Assembly (NCBI GenBank): GCA_019429365.1
Contig: JAHYJD010000016.1
Span: 1-46,536 of the forward strand
Direction of reading: 5' to 3'
Source of the DNA: Bacteroidales bacterium
GTDB taxonomy: Bacteria; Bacteroidota; Bacteroidia; Bacteroidales; UBA7960
Length of the DNA stretch: 46,536 nucleotides
The position numbers were made by a program, and so were the translations under genes. Shown piece by piece: positions 1 through 9,805 of this stretch. The notes below the pieces were generated by a model. The model ran no database searches, was not told the origin of the DNA, and worked only from the letters and a program-made list of their open reading frames with translations. Each line of letters starts with the position of its first letter. Within the stretch, counting starts at the first letter, position 1.

Positions 1-1
1 C

Positions 2-376
2 CATCTTCAGGAGCTTTATCAAAATGAGGGAGTCAAGTTCAAAAAACACTTTTCCAATCTGAAAGAGGAAATGGTGCTGATCCGCCTGCAAAAGTTCTTT
101 TACCTTGAGCCGGTTGGCGAAGGCATGTACCTGGACCAGGCACAACCCAAGGTGGCGTATTTTGAAATTCCAGATTATCTTGCCTGGGACGATTTCAAAG
201 GCATTACCACCAAGGCAAAATACGAAACTGACCTGTTGTTTTTCGATGCTGCCACCGCCTATTTTTACCAAAACAAAAAAATTGTGAACCTGGTAAGGAT
301 TTACAAGGAGGATATCAGCATCACAAAACTTCGTCCGATAAAGGAGAGGTTTCTTAAATTGATTGACGAAAAATAA
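2..376 (+). CDS. Hypothetical protein, C-terminal part (cut by window start)
   Basis: The frame is open from base 2 to a TAA at 374-376. The first internal ATG (71) is in mid-frame, and the codons before it read as ordinary protein, so this is the 3' end of a longer gene. About 124 residues are visible. They are charged and aromatic, with no signal peptide, membrane segment or motif that I recognise. The gene converges on apbE with a 10-bp gap. I do not recognise the family and assign no function. Confidence 0.6.
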   Translation, partial: HLQELYQNEGVKFKKHFSNLKEEMVLIRLQKFFYLEPVGEGMYLDQAQPKVAYFEIPDYLAWDDFKGITTKAKYETDLLFFDAATAYFYQNKKIVNLVRIYKEDISITKLRPIKERFLKLIDEK

Positions 377-386
377 TTTATTTTTC

Positions 387-1400
387 TCAAAGGTCTTCCC
401 GCCTTAAAAGCTTCAAGCCTGATGTGGCATAGGTGCCAAATTCTTCGGGACCGGTGGAGAAGATGAAAAAGGCCTCCATGTCTTCCCTTTGCTCCACAAA
501 AGCCTTAGCCTTTTCGAAGCCCATTACCATAAATGCAGTGGCATAGGCATCAGAGGTCATTCCGTCGCGGGCAAAAACCGACACGCTCAACAGATTATGA
601 GTTACAGGGTATCCCGAAAACGGGTCGATGGTATGCGAGAAGCGCTGCCCCCCCTCCTCATAGTAACGGCGGTAGTTGCCCGAGGTAGCTACAGCCATGT
701 CGAGCAGTTCAACGTAATAATCCCAGTCTTGTGGGTCATCAAAGTCGCGGGCAGGCTTTTCCAAGCCAATACGCCATTTAGATCCATCAGGCTTCAGGCC
801 ACGGGCCGTCAGATCGCCGCCAATTTCCACCAGGTAGGTGGTAATGCCCCTGGCCGCCAGAAAATCACCAATCACATCGGCGGCGTAGCCTTTGGCTATG
901 GCATTAAAATCGAATTGAATACGGGGATCTTCCTTCACAATGCGGTTATCCGCCAAACGGGTATGATTAAGGCCAATAAGCTGACTCAGGCTGTCAATTT
1001 TCTGCTGGCTCATATCCCTGCGTTGGGTAAAACCAAAACCCCAGGCATTCACCAGGGGCGACACCGTGGGATCGAAAGCACCACCAGAGGATTCAAAAAT
1101 CTCAACCGAGCGAAGGTATACTACCCGGAAGAAATCGTCAACCAAATCCGTTTCATTGTTGTTAATACGCGAAATGAGAGATTGCGGCACATAATACGAC
1201 AAAGATTCGTTAAAAACATTGAACAGGCTATCGATCTCATGCTGATAAACCTCCCCTTTCTCCGAAAAATAGGAGATGGAGTAATAAGTGCCGAACACCA
1301 CCCCCCTGATGTTGACAAGCTGGGCTTGTTTGGGTTGCATGTTGCAAGCAGCCAGGAAAATTAAAACTGCAAAAACGGGGACAAAACGACGGATACGCAT
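387..1400 (-). CDS. apbE: FAD:protein FMN transferase, ApbE lipoprotein
   Basis: ApbE moves FMN from FAD onto a threonine of target proteins outside the inner membrane; NqrB and NqrC are its classic targets. Visible family motifs are GGAFDPTVSPL, DFNAIAKGYAAD, VEIGGDL, AVATSGNYRRY, HTIDPFSGYP and SDAYATA, the last near the Mg/FAD site. A lipoprotein signal ends in the lipobox LAAC. I chose the ATG at 1400 (337 aa). A TTG at 1424 is in frame but would overlap the upstream gene and put eight residues before a normal signal peptide. The acidic surface-export signature is absent after the Cys, so it probably faces the periplasm. It lies just downstream of the CDF gene and one gene away from its probable substrates, the NQR operon. 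Confidence 0.93.
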   Translation of the reverse strand: MRIRRFVPVFAVLIFLAACNMQPKQAQLVNIRGVVFGTYYSISYFSEKGEVYQHEIDSLFNVFNESLSYYVPQSLISRINNNETDLVDDFFRVVYLRSVEIFESSGGAFDPTVSPLVNAWGFGFTQRRDMSQQKIDSLSQLIGLNHTRLADNRIVKEDPRIQFDFNAIAKGYAADVIGDFLAARGITTYLVEIGGDLTARGLKPDGSKWRIGLEKPARDFDDPQDWDYYVELLDMAVATSGNYRRYYEEGGQRFSHTIDPFSGYPVTHNLLSVSVFARDGMTSDAYATAFMVMGFEKAKAFVEQREDMEAFFIFSTGPEEFGTYATSGLKLLRREDL

Positions 1401-1407
1401 ATTAGTT

Positions 1408-2310
1408 TTAAGATTTTGTTTCAATGAGGGGTTCGGTATGAATGGAAATGTGCGTGTCCTGTCCGTATTTTTTTCTCAGACAGTTTTCAATTTCAACGGT
1501 AATATCATGGGCTTCTTCAATATTCAGGTCGCGCTGCACATTTATGTGAAGATCGATGGCGATATCATTTCCGATTTTCCTTGTTTTTAAGTCGTGGGGA
1601 TTATGCACCCCCTCTACCCCTCCTGCAATTTCCAGTATTTCCTTTTCCTGCGATTTTGGCAAGGAAGTTTCGATGAGCTCAGCCAGCGACTCAAAGGATA
1701 TGGAAATGGCCACCCGCAGGATGAAAAAACTTACCACAATGGCGGCCAGGGGGTCGAGAATAACCCAACGGGGGCCCAGAAAAATAGCTCCACCAATTCC
1801 GATCACAGTACCTATCGAAGAAAAAGCATCGCTGCGGTGGTGCCAGGCATTTGCTACCACTACTTTGCTGTTAATCCGCTTCCCAACAACAATGGTATAA
1901 CGGTAAAGAATCTCTTTTATGATAATGGAAATTATTGCCGCATATAAGGCAACCATTCCGGGGCTTTGTATGGGTTCAATCCGGTAATGAACAAAAATAT
2001 TACGTCCGGCAGTGTAAAGTATACCCAGCCCTACAATAACCAGCACAATGCCTACAAAAGCAGTGGCAAGGGTTTCAACTTTTCCGTGACCATATTTGTG
2101 ATTGCCATCCTTAGGCTTCGAAGAAACCTTCAGGCTACCAACCACCACAAGATCTGTAACGAAATCGCTAACAGAGTGCGCAGCATCGGCTATCATTGCA
2201 GCGGAATTCCCGAGAATACCTGCAATGAGTTTGAAGACCGTAAGAACCAGGTTTGAAAAGAAGCCGATCCAGGTTACTTTGTTTGCTTCCTTCTGGCGTT
2301 GTTTAATCAT
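1408..2310 (-). CDS. Cation diffusion facilitator (CDF) metal efflux protein
   Basis: A 300-residue CDF exporter with about six membrane helices followed by a cytoplasmic ferredoxin-like domain from about residue 205. The metal-site quartet is readable: H45 and D49 in helix 2, and H157 and D161 in helix 5 (within WHHRSD). A His/Asp quartet is typical of Zn2+ (also Cd/Co) CDFs rather than the all-Asp set of Fe/Mn members, so zinc export is the likeliest job. It begins 25 bp beyond the NQR terminator, so it is probably a separate transcript. ApbE follows after 7 bp. Confidence 0.88.
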   Translation of the reverse strand: MIKQRQKEANKVTWIGFFSNLVLTVFKLIAGILGNSAAMIADAAHSVSDFVTDLVVVGSLKVSSKPKDGNHKYGHGKVETLATAFVGIVLVIVGLGILYTAGRNIFVHYRIEPIQSPGMVALYAAIISIIIKEILYRYTIVVGKRINSKVVVANAWHHRSDAFSSIGTVIGIGGAIFLGPRWVILDPLAAIVVSFFILRVAISISFESLAELIETSLPKSQEKEILEIAGGVEGVHNPHDLKTRKIGNDIAIDLHINVQRDLNIEEAHDITVEIENCLRKKYGQDTHISIHTEPLIETKS

Positions 2311-2335
2311 TTTTTCATTTGAAAAGTAAGCGAAA

Positions 2336-2357
2336 AAAGCCCCGAAACCGGGGCTTT
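2336..2357 (-). terminator. Rho-independent terminator of the NQR operon
   Basis: A perfect 9-bp stem (AAAGCCCCG/CGGGGCTTT) with an AAAC loop lies 3 bp past the nqrF stop. On the minus strand it is followed by a run of T residues, so it ends transcription coming from nqrF. Confidence 0.8.
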
Positions 2358-2360
2358 AGG

Positions 2361-3620
2361 CTAACTGCCAAAATCGTCTAGGTCAATATTCTCATCTGGC
2401 ACACCCAGGTTATCGAGCATTTTGAGCACCGATTCATTCATTATTGGCGGGCCGCAAAGGTAATATTCAACTTCTTCAGGTTCCGGATGTTTGCTAAGGT
2501 AGTTATCAAGCACTACCTGGTGGATGAAACCTTTGTAACCATCCCAGTTATCATCGGGAAGCGGTTCGGAAAGCGCAATATTAAAATTGAAGTTTGGAAA
2601 TTCCTTTTCAATTTTCCTGAAATGCTCTTCATAGAATACTTCCCGTTTCGAACGAGCACCATACCAATAAGAAACTTTCCGACCTGTTTTCATGGTATGG
2701 AACAGATGGAAAATGTGCGAGCGAAGGGGTGCCATACCTGCTCCACCACCAATATAAACCATTTCGCGGTCGGTATTCTTAATATGGAATTCACCGTAAG
2801 GACCCGATATAATAACCTTGTCGCCGGGCTTGCGCGAAAAGATATACGATGAGCAAATGCCCGGATTCACATTCATAAAAGCATTCTTCTTTGGGTCCCA
2901 TGGTGGGGTGGCAATACGAATATTAAGCATAACGATGTTTCCTTCGGCCGGGTGGTTGGCCATGGAGTAGGCTCGGAAGATTGGCTCGGGATTTTTCATT
3001 TTCAGATCCCACATCTTGAACTTATCCCAGTCACCGCGAAACTGTTCTTCAACCTCAATATCCTTAAAGTCAACCTCAACCTCAGGCACATCAATCTGAA
3101 TATATCCTCCTGACTTGAAGTCCATGCTTTCGCCTTCGGGCAATCGGACCACAAATTCTTTTATAAAGGTGGCCACATTGTGGTTCGAAACAACTTCGCA
3201 CTCCCATTTTTTTATGCCGAAAATTTCTTTTGGCACCCGGATGTCGAGGTCGGCTTTGACTTTTACCTGGCAGCTCAGGCGCCATTTTTCCTGAATCTCT
3301 TTGCGGGAAAAATATCCTACTTCTGTGGGCAGAATATCGCCAGCCCCGTCGAGTACCTGGCATTTACACATGGCACAGGTTCCGCCGCCGCCGCAGGCGC
3401 TGGGAAGGTAAATGCCCTCCTGCGAAAGGGTAGTGAGCAGGGTGCTGCCAGAGCTTACGGTTAGCTCCTTTTCTTCGTTGATGGTGATCTTAACAGGCCC
3501 GCTGGGCACCAGTTTGGCACGTGCATACAGCAGCACCCCTACCAGCAGTAGAATGATCACCAGGAAAAAAATTACGCTCAGCGTAATGACCCAGAGATTA
3601 CCAACTTCTAACAATATCAT
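2361..3620 (-). CDS. nqrF: Na+-NQR subunit F (NADH dehydrogenase, 2Fe-2S, FAD)
   Basis: This is the electron entry subunit: it oxidises NADH and passes electrons through FAD and a 2Fe-2S cluster to the membrane subunits. An N-terminal membrane helix (about 9-33) anchors it. The plant-type ferredoxin domain has the cluster ligands C76, C82, C85 and C117 in the usual spacing. The FAD-binding RAYSMAN motif is at 216-222, the nucleotide-binding [10 protein letters not shown] at 291-300, and the C-terminal YLCGPP motif near 387-392. The length of 419 residues is slightly above the usual 407 or so. It is the last gene of the operon, 28 bp after nqrE and just before a terminator. Confidence 0.97.
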   Translation of the reverse strand: MILLEVGNLWVITLSVIFFLVIILLLVGVLLYARAKLVPSGPVKITINEEKELTVSSGSTLLTTLSQEGIYLPSACGGGGTCAMCKCQVLDGAGDILPTEVGYFSRKEIQEKWRLSCQVKVKADLDIRVPKEIFGIKKWECEVVSNHNVATFIKEFVVRLPEGESMDFKSGGYIQIDVPEVEVDFKDIEVEEQFRGDWDKFKMWDLKMKNPEPIFRAYSMANHPAEGNIVMLNIRIATPPWDPKKNAFMNVNPGICSSYIFSRKPGDKVIISGPYGEFHIKNTDREMVYIGGGAGMAPLRSHIFHLFHTMKTGRKVSYWYGARSKREVFYEEHFRKIEKEFPNFNFNIALSEPLPDDNWDGYKGFIHQVVLDNYLSKHPEPEEVEYYLCGPPIMNESVLKMLDNLGVPDENIDLDDFGS

Positions 3621-3648
3621 GACGTTATGAATTTTCTGAGTTACTTAA

Positions 3649-4266
3649 TTAAAGTTCAATTCCCATAAAGCTCATGAAAGCTATGCCCATAAGCCCGGTA
3701 ATGATAAAAGTAATGCCAAGGCCGCGCAAAGGAGCGGGCACATTGGAATATTGAATTTTTTCGCGAATGGCAGCAATGCCCACAATGGCCAGGAACCAAC
3801 CCACTCCGCTGCCCAGGCCAAAAACGGTGGCTTCACCCAGGTTGGCATAGTTGCGCTCTTGCATAAATAGCGAGCCGCCAAGAATGGCACAATTTACGGC
3901 AATGAGTGGGAGAAAAATACCCAATGAGGAATAAAGTGTCGGACTGAACTTCTCTATGATCATTTCTACCAACTGCACCATGGCAGCAATAATGGCAATA
4001 AACATGATAAAGGTGAGGAAACTAAGATCTACACTGGCAAACTGCGGTCCCAGCCAGGTAAGGGCACCCTTGCCCAGCACGAAATTCTGCAGCAGGTAGT
4101 TAATTGGAACGGTGATGCCCAGCACAAAAATTACCGCGAAGCCAAGACCCACGCTGGTCTTAACTGTACGCGAAACGGCCAGGTATGAACACATGCCCAA
4201 GAAGTAGGCAAATACCATGTTGTCAACAAAAATTGACCTGACAAATATGCTTACGTATTCTTCCAT
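3649..4266 (-). CDS. nqrE: Na+-NQR subunit E
   Basis: A 205-residue integral membrane subunit with about six helices. It is half of the inverted NqrD/NqrE pair that holds an Fe site inside the membrane. The conserved cysteines are C26 (GMCSYLA) and C126 (VNCAILGG), matching the family's two ligand positions. The C-terminal segment runs through [19 protein letters not shown]. The gene sits in the standard A-B-C-D-E-F order, 34 bp after nqrD. Confidence 0.96.
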   Translation of the reverse strand: MEEYVSIFVRSIFVDNMVFAYFLGMCSYLAVSRTVKTSVGLGFAVIFVLGITVPINYLLQNFVLGKGALTWLGPQFASVDLSFLTFIMFIAIIAAMVQLVEMIIEKFSPTLYSSLGIFLPLIAVNCAILGGSLFMQERNYANLGEATVFGLGSGVGWFLAIVGIAAIREKIQYSNVPAPLRGLGITFIITGLMGIAFMSFMGIEL

Positions 4267-4300
4267 TTTTCTGAATGTTTTGTGTTTACAAATCGCCGTT

Positions 4301-4963
4301 TTAGCTTACATCAACCAGGTCTGGATTGCGGTGGCGCTGCACCCAGATAATGATACCCACTGTGATAAGGGCCATGGGCGGCAGGATCATGAAGCCGTTG
4401 TTGACATAACCCAGGTCGTAAAAAAAGTTTGGAACCACCTGGTATCCGAACAGGGTGCCCGATCCAAGCAACTCGCGGAAAAAAGCTACTGTGAGCAGCA
4501 CTGCGCCATAGCCAGCGGCATTGCCCACGCCATCGAGAAACGAAGGCCATGGCTTGTTGGAAAGCGCGAAAGCCTCGAGGCGGCCCATAATAATACAGTT
4601 GGTAATGATAAGGCCCACGAAAACGGAGAGCTGGCGGCTAATGTCGTAAACAAAGGCTTTCAGCACCTGGTCGACCAGGATTACCATGGAGGCAATTACC
4701 GTAAGCTGAACAATAATGCGGATACGCGGAGGTATGGTGTTGCGCAGCAGGGAAATGGCCACGTTCGACACCCCCATCACCACTGCTACCGACAGGGCCA
4801 TTACCAGCGAGGGCTTTAGCTGAACCGTAACAGCCAGCACCGAACAAATACCCAATACTTGCACGGTAATGGGATTGTCCTTGCCCATGGGGTTTGAGAG
4901 GAGTTTGCGGTTCTTTGCGGAGAACAACTCTTCTTTCTTGGGTTTATTGGTGTTTTCGCTCAT
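4301..4963 (-). CDS. nqrD: Na+-NQR subunit D
   Basis: A 220-residue integral membrane subunit, homologous to NqrE in inverted topology. The Fe-site cysteines C40 (LGICSVLA) and C123 (TNCIIMGR) are present, and the family segment containing LVDQVLKAF is readable. The start follows the nqrC stop after 2 bp, so translation is probably coupled. Confidence 0.96.
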   Translation of the reverse strand: MSENTNKPKKEELFSAKNRKLLSNPMGKDNPITVQVLGICSVLAVTVQLKPSLVMALSVAVVMGVSNVAISLLRNTIPPRIRIIVQLTVIASMVILVDQVLKAFVYDISRQLSVFVGLIITNCIIMGRLEAFALSNKPWPSFLDGVGNAAGYGAVLLTVAFFRELLGSGTLFGYQVVPNFFYDLGYVNNGFMILPPMALITVGIIIWVQRHRNPDLVDVS

Positions 4964-4965
4964 AA

Positions 4966-5652
4966 TTATTTCAGGGTTTTAAAGTAGGGAACATAGACTT
5001 CGAGCCCATCGCGCAGCATGTTCGACACACCGTTGGAGGTAATGGTACCACCACTTATTGCGTCAACGCCATGGGGATCGCCGGCGGGCGCACCGCCTTT
5101 AATCACCCTGACAGGAGTGAAGTTACCGGCTTCATCAAAAATGCGTTTGTCCTTGAACTGATCTTCAAAGAAACTTTCGGAGATTTCGGCCCCCAGGCCA
5201 GGCGTTTCGCTCGCATGGTCGAAATTGGCACCAACAATAGTGACAAGGTCAGAATCGAGGCTTAGGTAGCCCCATATGGCACCCCAAAGCCCGTTACCGC
5301 GCAAAGGCACAATGTAATAGGTGTTGCCATCAACCTCCGAAACAAACAGGGGAAGCACTCTTTCTTCGGGGGCCTTGCGATTCTCCTCCTGCAGGTCCAC
5401 TTCAAAAGCATCGCCCTGAATTTCTTCACCCCTGGTATTTATCACCTTGGTTTCGACGATATACTGGCTGAACTTTTGCTCGGCCTCTCCCCTGCTGGCA
5501 GTAACATTGATTGATGCCAGGATATTCTGCATCTTTTCAATGCGCATGTTCCTTTCTTGCAGCGGCCTTAGAAACATGGCCGCAGAAGAGAGCACCAGGG
5601 CCACGATAATGACCATTACGGAGGCGTAAATAAAAATATACCTGTTACTCAT
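4966..5652 (-). CDS. nqrC: Na+-NQR subunit C (covalent FMN)
   Basis: A periplasmic flavoprotein subunit anchored by one N-terminal helix (about residues 5-27). The C-terminal SGGTITSNGV matches the flavinylation motif S-G-x-T, with T203 as the predicted FMN-linked residue, to be modified by ApbE. An FMN-binding domain precedes it (GLWGAIWGYLSL segment). At 228 residues it is slightly shorter than the 250-260 of many homologues. It is fourth from the end of the operon, between nqrB and nqrD. Confidence 0.96.
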   Translation of the reverse strand: MSNRYIFIYASVMVIIVALVLSSAAMFLRPLQERNMRIEKMQNILASINVTASRGEAEQKFSQYIVETKVINTRGEEIQGDAFEVDLQEENRKAPEERVLPLFVSEVDGNTYYIVPLRGNGLWGAIWGYLSLDSDLVTIVGANFDHASETPGLGAEISESFFEDQFKDKRIFDEAGNFTPVRVIKGGAPAGDPHGVDAISGGTITSNGVSNMLRDGLEVYVPYFKTLK

Positions 5653-5677
5653 TTTTTCAGTTTTTTCAGTTTTAAGC

Positions 5678-6850
5678 TTAAACTTTTACGGGGGCTCTTT
5701 TCAGCCTTTTCAACCTCCGTTTAATGTTGGCTTCCACCACGTAGTGGTCGATAAGCGGGGCGAAAACATTCATGAGCAGAATGGCCAGCATCATACCTTC
5801 GGGATAGGCGGGGTTAACCACCCTGATCAGCACGGTAACCACGCCAATAAGGGCGCCGTATATGTATTTGCCCGTGGGTGTTTGAGAGGCCGTTACCGGG
5901 TCAGTGGCCATAAAAACGGCTCCAAATGCAAAACCACCAATTACCAGATGGTAGTAGGCTGGTGTGGCCATAAATTCATTAACCGCAAAAATATTTAGGA
6001 TGCCACCCATGAAAAGACCCCCGAGCACCACCGAAGCCATAATGCGAAAACTGCCCACCCCGGTAGCTATTAAGATTACAGCTCCAATTAGAATGGCCAA
6101 TGTGGAGGTTTCGCCCACCGATCCGGGAATTGTTCCCAGAAACATTTCAATAATCGAAGGCAGTTGCTCTGTCTCATAGGCTGCAAGCATGGCCAGAGGC
6201 GTAGCTCCAGAGAAACCATCGACCAGTTGCTGCCCTTCGCGCAGGCTGGTCTCAATCCAAACCTCGCCCGAGAGGTAGGCAGGATAGGCAAAAAACAAGA
6301 AAGCACGCGCCAGCAAGGCCGGGTTCAGGATATTCATACCGGTGCCGCCAAAAACTTCCTTGCCAATAATAACGGCAAAAATGGTGGCCAGGGCTACCAT
6401 CCAAAGCGGAGTGGTAACCGGTATGATAAGCGGAATGAGCATACCTGAAACCAGGAAGCCTTCGTTTACTTCATGATTTCTTATTTCGGCAAAAACAAAT
6501 TCCACTGCCAAACCAACCACATAGCTGACTACAACCAGGGGCAGCACCTTAATCAAACCAAACAGAAACTGGTCGAAGAAGGTCACTTCCAGTCCAATAG
6601 CGCGGTAATGCTGCAATCCAACATTCCACATACCAAATAGCAGCGCCGGCACCAGGGCAATGACCACATGAAACATGGTTCGTTTCATGTCGATGGCATC
6701 GCGAATGTGGCTCCCCTTTCTGGTAACATCGCCCTTCACATAAAGAAAAGTCTGAAAAGCTTCAAAACTCCGGTGGAATTTCTGAAACTTACCCCCTTTC
6801 TCAAAGTTAGGCTGAATCTTCTTTTCAACAAATTCAATTAAAGCTTTCAA
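5678..6850 (-). CDS. nqrB: Na+-NQR subunit B (covalent FMN, Na+ channel)
   Basis: A 390-residue membrane subunit that binds FMN covalently, riboflavin and quinone, and forms the Na+ path. The flavinylation motif is DGFSGAT at 211-217, giving T217 as the FMN-linked residue. An N-terminal cytoplasmic segment of about 55 residues precedes the membrane helices, as in the family. The only start that gives a family-like N-terminus (MKALIEFVEKK) is a TTG at 6850; no in-frame ATG lies upstream and the next one is at residue 55. The start codon is therefore unusual but well supported. It lies 38 bp after nqrA. Confidence 0.95.
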   Translation of the reverse strand: MKALIEFVEKKIQPNFEKGGKFQKFHRSFEAFQTFLYVKGDVTRKGSHIRDAIDMKRTMFHVVIALVPALLFGMWNVGLQHYRAIGLEVTFFDQFLFGLIKVLPLVVVSYVVGLAVEFVFAEIRNHEVNEGFLVSGMLIPLIIPVTTPLWMVALATIFAVIIGKEVFGGTGMNILNPALLARAFLFFAYPAYLSGEVWIETSLREGQQLVDGFSGATPLAMLAAYETEQLPSIIEMFLGTIPGSVGETSTLAILIGAVILIATGVGSFRIMASVVLGGLFMGGILNIFAVNEFMATPAYYHLVIGGFAFGAVFMATDPVTASQTPTGKYIYGALIGVVTVLIRVVNPAYPEGMMLAILLMNVFAPLIDHYVVEANIKRRLKRLKRAPVKV

Positions 6851-6888
6851 GGTATATCGCTTTTGGGTTTCTAATCAAATTTTAAGCC

Positions 6889-8250
6889 TCAGGCAAACTC
6901 CTTGCGAATGACATCAAGGCCATCGCGGATAACGCTCTGCATTTCGATCTTAGAGGGGCAAACATATTCGCAAAGGGCAAAATCTTCGGGTGCCACTTCG
7001 TAAATGCCCAGTTGTTCCATTTTGTCTATGTCGTTAATCATAATGGCCTTGAGCAGTTGCATGGGCAACACATCCATTGGCAATACCTTTTCATACAGGC
7101 CTGTCATGACAAAGGGGCGCTCCCCGCTGCGCACATTGGTATCATGTCGATATTTCTTCCAGGGCATAAGAAAGGATGGCCATGTGCGCGACATGCTGAA
7201 CCGGTTTGGATTGGGAATCAGCCAGCCCATGAATTCCTGCGCATTACCTTCGGGAATGACAGTAACCTGGTTGTCGTAAAAACCAAGGTAACCTTTTTCT
7301 TCCACTTTTGTTCCGGTAAGGGCATCGCCACTGATCAGGCGGCACTTCACACCATTGTCGCGCCGAAGGTTGTTGCCGGCAAAGGAGAGAATCTGTGCGC
7401 CAATTTTAATTTTATAATAGAGGGGGTTCAGCACTTCAGAACCTGTAAGGGCCACAATTTTGGTGGGGTCAAAAAAACCTTTTTCGAAAAGCCTCCCAAT
7501 AATAACAATGTCCTGTATATCGAGATACCAAACCACCTCACCCTTATTGAGGGGTGCAATATGATGAATCTGAATTCCAATATTCCCTGCCGGGTGCGGA
7601 CCTTCGAAATAATGCAACTTAACCCCTTTTGCCTGCAGAAAAGCATTCGACCTGGTATTTCTGGCATCAACACTTAGGTGCAAATCGCCATCGGTTAGTT
7701 TGGCAATGATGTCCAGCCCGGTCTGAAACAAGGTTTCTTGTCCGTTAACCAGAAAATCAAAATCAGGGGCCAGCGGAGCCGAACTGAAAGCTGAAACAAA
7801 AATGGCCTTGGGCTTATCGGCGGGATTGGCCATAACAGCGTATGGACGCTGGCGAAAAAAGGGCCATGCACCGCTTTGGAGCAGCCGTTCAATTATTTCT
7901 TCGCGGCTAAGACCGGCCACACCTGCAGCACCAAAATCAACGAAATCTTCCTTGCCATCGGGCTTAATAAGCACCTCCATTATACGGCGCTTCTCACCCC
8001 TTACCACCTCCTGAAAAGTACCGCTTACCGGTGAGGTAAAAAGAACCTTTTCGTTATACTTGTCATAAAACAAGGGAGTACCTGCCTTCACCGGATCACC
8101 CTCCTTTAAAAGAATTTTTGGCGTAAGCCCATGAAAATCGGGTGGTTTGATTGCATAAACATCCGCTGATGGAGCCGTATGAAGAATTCTTTCTGCACTT
8201 CCCAGCAAAGGAATGTTCAGCCCTTTTCTGATCTTGATCGTTTTTGGCAT
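6889..8250 (-). CDS. nqrA: Na+-NQR subunit A
   Basis: A 453-residue peripheral subunit on the cytoplasmic side and first gene of the operon. Recognisable segments are the N-terminal KIRKGLNIPLLG, the barrel-sandwich region (PALLL-like PKILLKEGDPVKAGTPLF) and the C-terminal CEYVCPSKIEMQSVIRDGL with its CxxxC pair. The length is normal for the family. It is divergent from the T9SS Plug gene across a 150-bp region that holds promoters for both. Confidence 0.96.
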   Translation of the reverse strand: MPKTIKIRKGLNIPLLGSAERILHTAPSADVYAIKPPDFHGLTPKILLKEGDPVKAGTPLFYDKYNEKVLFTSPVSGTFQEVVRGEKRRIMEVLIKPDGKEDFVDFGAAGVAGLSREEIIERLLQSGAWPFFRQRPYAVMANPADKPKAIFVSAFSSAPLAPDFDFLVNGQETLFQTGLDIIAKLTDGDLHLSVDARNTRSNAFLQAKGVKLHYFEGPHPAGNIGIQIHHIAPLNKGEVVWYLDIQDIVIIGRLFEKGFFDPTKIVALTGSEVLNPLYYKIKIGAQILSFAGNNLRRDNGVKCRLISGDALTGTKVEEKGYLGFYDNQVTVIPEGNAQEFMGWLIPNPNRFSMSRTWPSFLMPWKKYRHDTNVRSGERPFVMTGLYEKVLPMDVLPMQLLKAIMINDIDKMEQLGIYEVAPEDFALCEYVCPSKIEMQSVIRDGLDVIRKEFA

Positions 8251-8285
8251 CTTTGGACTTATATTTGTTGTTAAGACTCAGAGGG

Positions 8286-8316
8286 CAAAATTATTCATAT
8301 TTTCAATTATTTGAAA
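8286..8316 (-). promoter_or_regulatory. Putative promoter of the nqr operon
   Basis: On the minus strand the -7 box TAATTTTG (8286-8293) matches the Bacteroidota TAnnTTTG consensus exactly. A TTTC lies 19 bp upstream (8313-8316) in place of TTTG. The predicted start is about 30 bp before the nqrA ATG. Confidence 0.5.
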
Positions 8317-8320
8317 CGTT

Positions 8321-8352
8321 TTTGCCCTTTTATTGGTTTTTAATTAGCTTTG
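8321..8352 (+). promoter_or_regulatory. Promoter of the T9SS Plug gene
   Basis: TTTG (8321-8324), a 20-bp spacer and TAGCTTTG (8345-8352) give an exact match to the Bacteroidota primary-sigma promoter. The predicted leader is about 43 nt. Confidence 0.65.
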
Positions 8353-8400
8353 TTTTAAGGAATGCTTTTCTAACTTAAGCAGGTATCTAAAATCTTTCAT

Positions 8401-9804
8401 ATGTTCGCTTCAAATTTTCCCCTAAACGCCCAAAATAATCAGGTAAGCAAATACCTGATTGCATCGCTATTGGTGCTTTTTTTGTCAGGGCAAGCCTTCG
8501 TTTATCCGGCCGGCATGTATGCAAAACCCCTTGTTGCGATTGATTTGGAGGGGACAGAAGTTCCCGAAACAAAAAACCAGAATAAAGGTATTAAAGATTT
8601 TTTTCTTTACGGCGATTATATTTATTCAAATAATATTCAAACAATTTTATTTTATAAAAAAGGCTGGGACCTGGCTCCGCCTCATATTCGTTTCAACTCC
8701 GACGAAAAGCTGATGTTGCGTTTCGACGATCTGGATGCCGATTATAAAAACTATTATTACACCATTATTCACTGCGACGCCTACTGGAACCCCACCCCCT
8801 TGCAGGAATTTGAATACATCGACGGCTTTTATGAAGATTTGATTCGCGATTACTCCCGGTCGATAAACACAGTGGTTCCTTACACTCAGTATTATATTGA
8901 ACTGCCCTCCTACAATTTGCGGCCCCGCCTCTCAGGAAACTATATTTTAAAGGTATATCTTAACGGCAACCCTGATGATGTGGTTTTTACCCGGCGTTTT
9001 ATGATTTTTGAGCAGCAGTTGAGCATTGAGGGCAGCGCCCGGCAAGCCAACCTGGTGATGTATCGCGACACCCATCAGCAACTCGACTTTTCCATTAACA
9101 CCCTCAACTATTATATTTCAAATCCCAACCAGGACATGAAGCTGGTCATAACCCAAAACGGTCGTTGGGATAATGCCATTGTTGGCATACAGCCCCGTAT
9201 GATTCAGGGCAGTCGCCTGGTTTACGATCATGAGCTTGAATTGCTTTTTGAAGGGGGCAATGAGTTCAGGCGTTTCGACACACGAAGTCTTCGATTTTTG
9301 TCAGAACGTCTGGCCGATATTTCGGCTTCTGCGCGGCACTGGGAGGTATTTCTGCTTCCCGACCCGCTGAGGGCAACCCGCCACTACACCAGCGACAAAG
9401 ACATTAACGGCCGCTTTAACATTAAGACTGAGGATGCCCGGGACGACATGCTCGAGAGCGACTACGCCTGGGTTTACTTTACCTTGCCCATGGCTGCTCC
9501 GGTTGACAATGCCACCGTGCATATTATGGGCGGGCTGACGGATTGGGTGCTGACCCGCGAAAACGAAATGATTTATAATTACCGATTGCGCCGCTACGAA
9601 ACAAGCCTGATGCTGAAGCAGGGCTATTATAACTATCAGTATGCAGTGCGCGAAAACGGCGCTATTTTGGCCAGGGTGGCCGACATTGAGGGGAGCTACT
9701 CCGAAACGGAAAACGAATATTCAATATTTGTTTATCACCGTCAGCCCGGCACCCTTTACGACCGGCTGATTGCCATCAGGCATTTCAATTCATCGGCAAG
9801 ATAA
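8401..9804 (+). CDS. Type IX secretion Plug domain protein (DUF5103)
   Basis: A 467-residue protein resembling the former DUF5103 family, now known as the Plug that closes the SprA translocon of the type IX secretion system when no PorV-cargo complex is bound. A hydrophobic stretch at about 18-37 is probably the signal peptide, which makes the N-terminus somewhat long. Family-like segments are the N-terminal half (RFDDLDADYKNYYYTIIHCD and following residues), a central beta-rich part, and the C-terminal TLPMAAP...VHIMGGLTDW region, which looks like a carbohydrate-binding-type beta sandwich. It stands alone as a transcription unit and converges on thiS with a 1-bp gap. Confidence 0.8.
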   Translation: MFASNFPLNAQNNQVSKYLIASLLVLFLSGQAFVYPAGMYAKPLVAIDLEGTEVPETKNQNKGIKDFFLYGDYIYSNNIQTILFYKKGWDLAPPHIRFNSDEKLMLRFDDLDADYKNYYYTIIHCDAYWNPTPLQEFEYIDGFYEDLIRDYSRSINTVVPYTQYYIELPSYNLRPRLSGNYILKVYLNGNPDDVVFTRRFMIFEQQLSIEGSARQANLVMYRDTHQQLDFSINTLNYYISNPNQDMKLVITQNGRWDNAIVGIQPRMIQGSRLVYDHELELLFEGGNEFRRFDTRSLRFLSERLADISASARHWEVFLLPDPLRATRHYTSDKDINGRFNIKTEDARDDMLESDYAWVYFTLPMAAPVDNATVHIMGGLTDWVLTRENEMIYNYRLRRYETSLMLKQGYYNYQYAVRENGAILARVADIEGSYSETENEYSIFVYHRQPGTLYDRLIAIRHFNSSAR

Positions 9805-9805
9805 A

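Noticed and set aside
489-1364. Long plus-strand open frame opposite apbE
   Set aside because: It is the antisense shadow of a clear ApbE gene, with no recognisable family and atypical composition.
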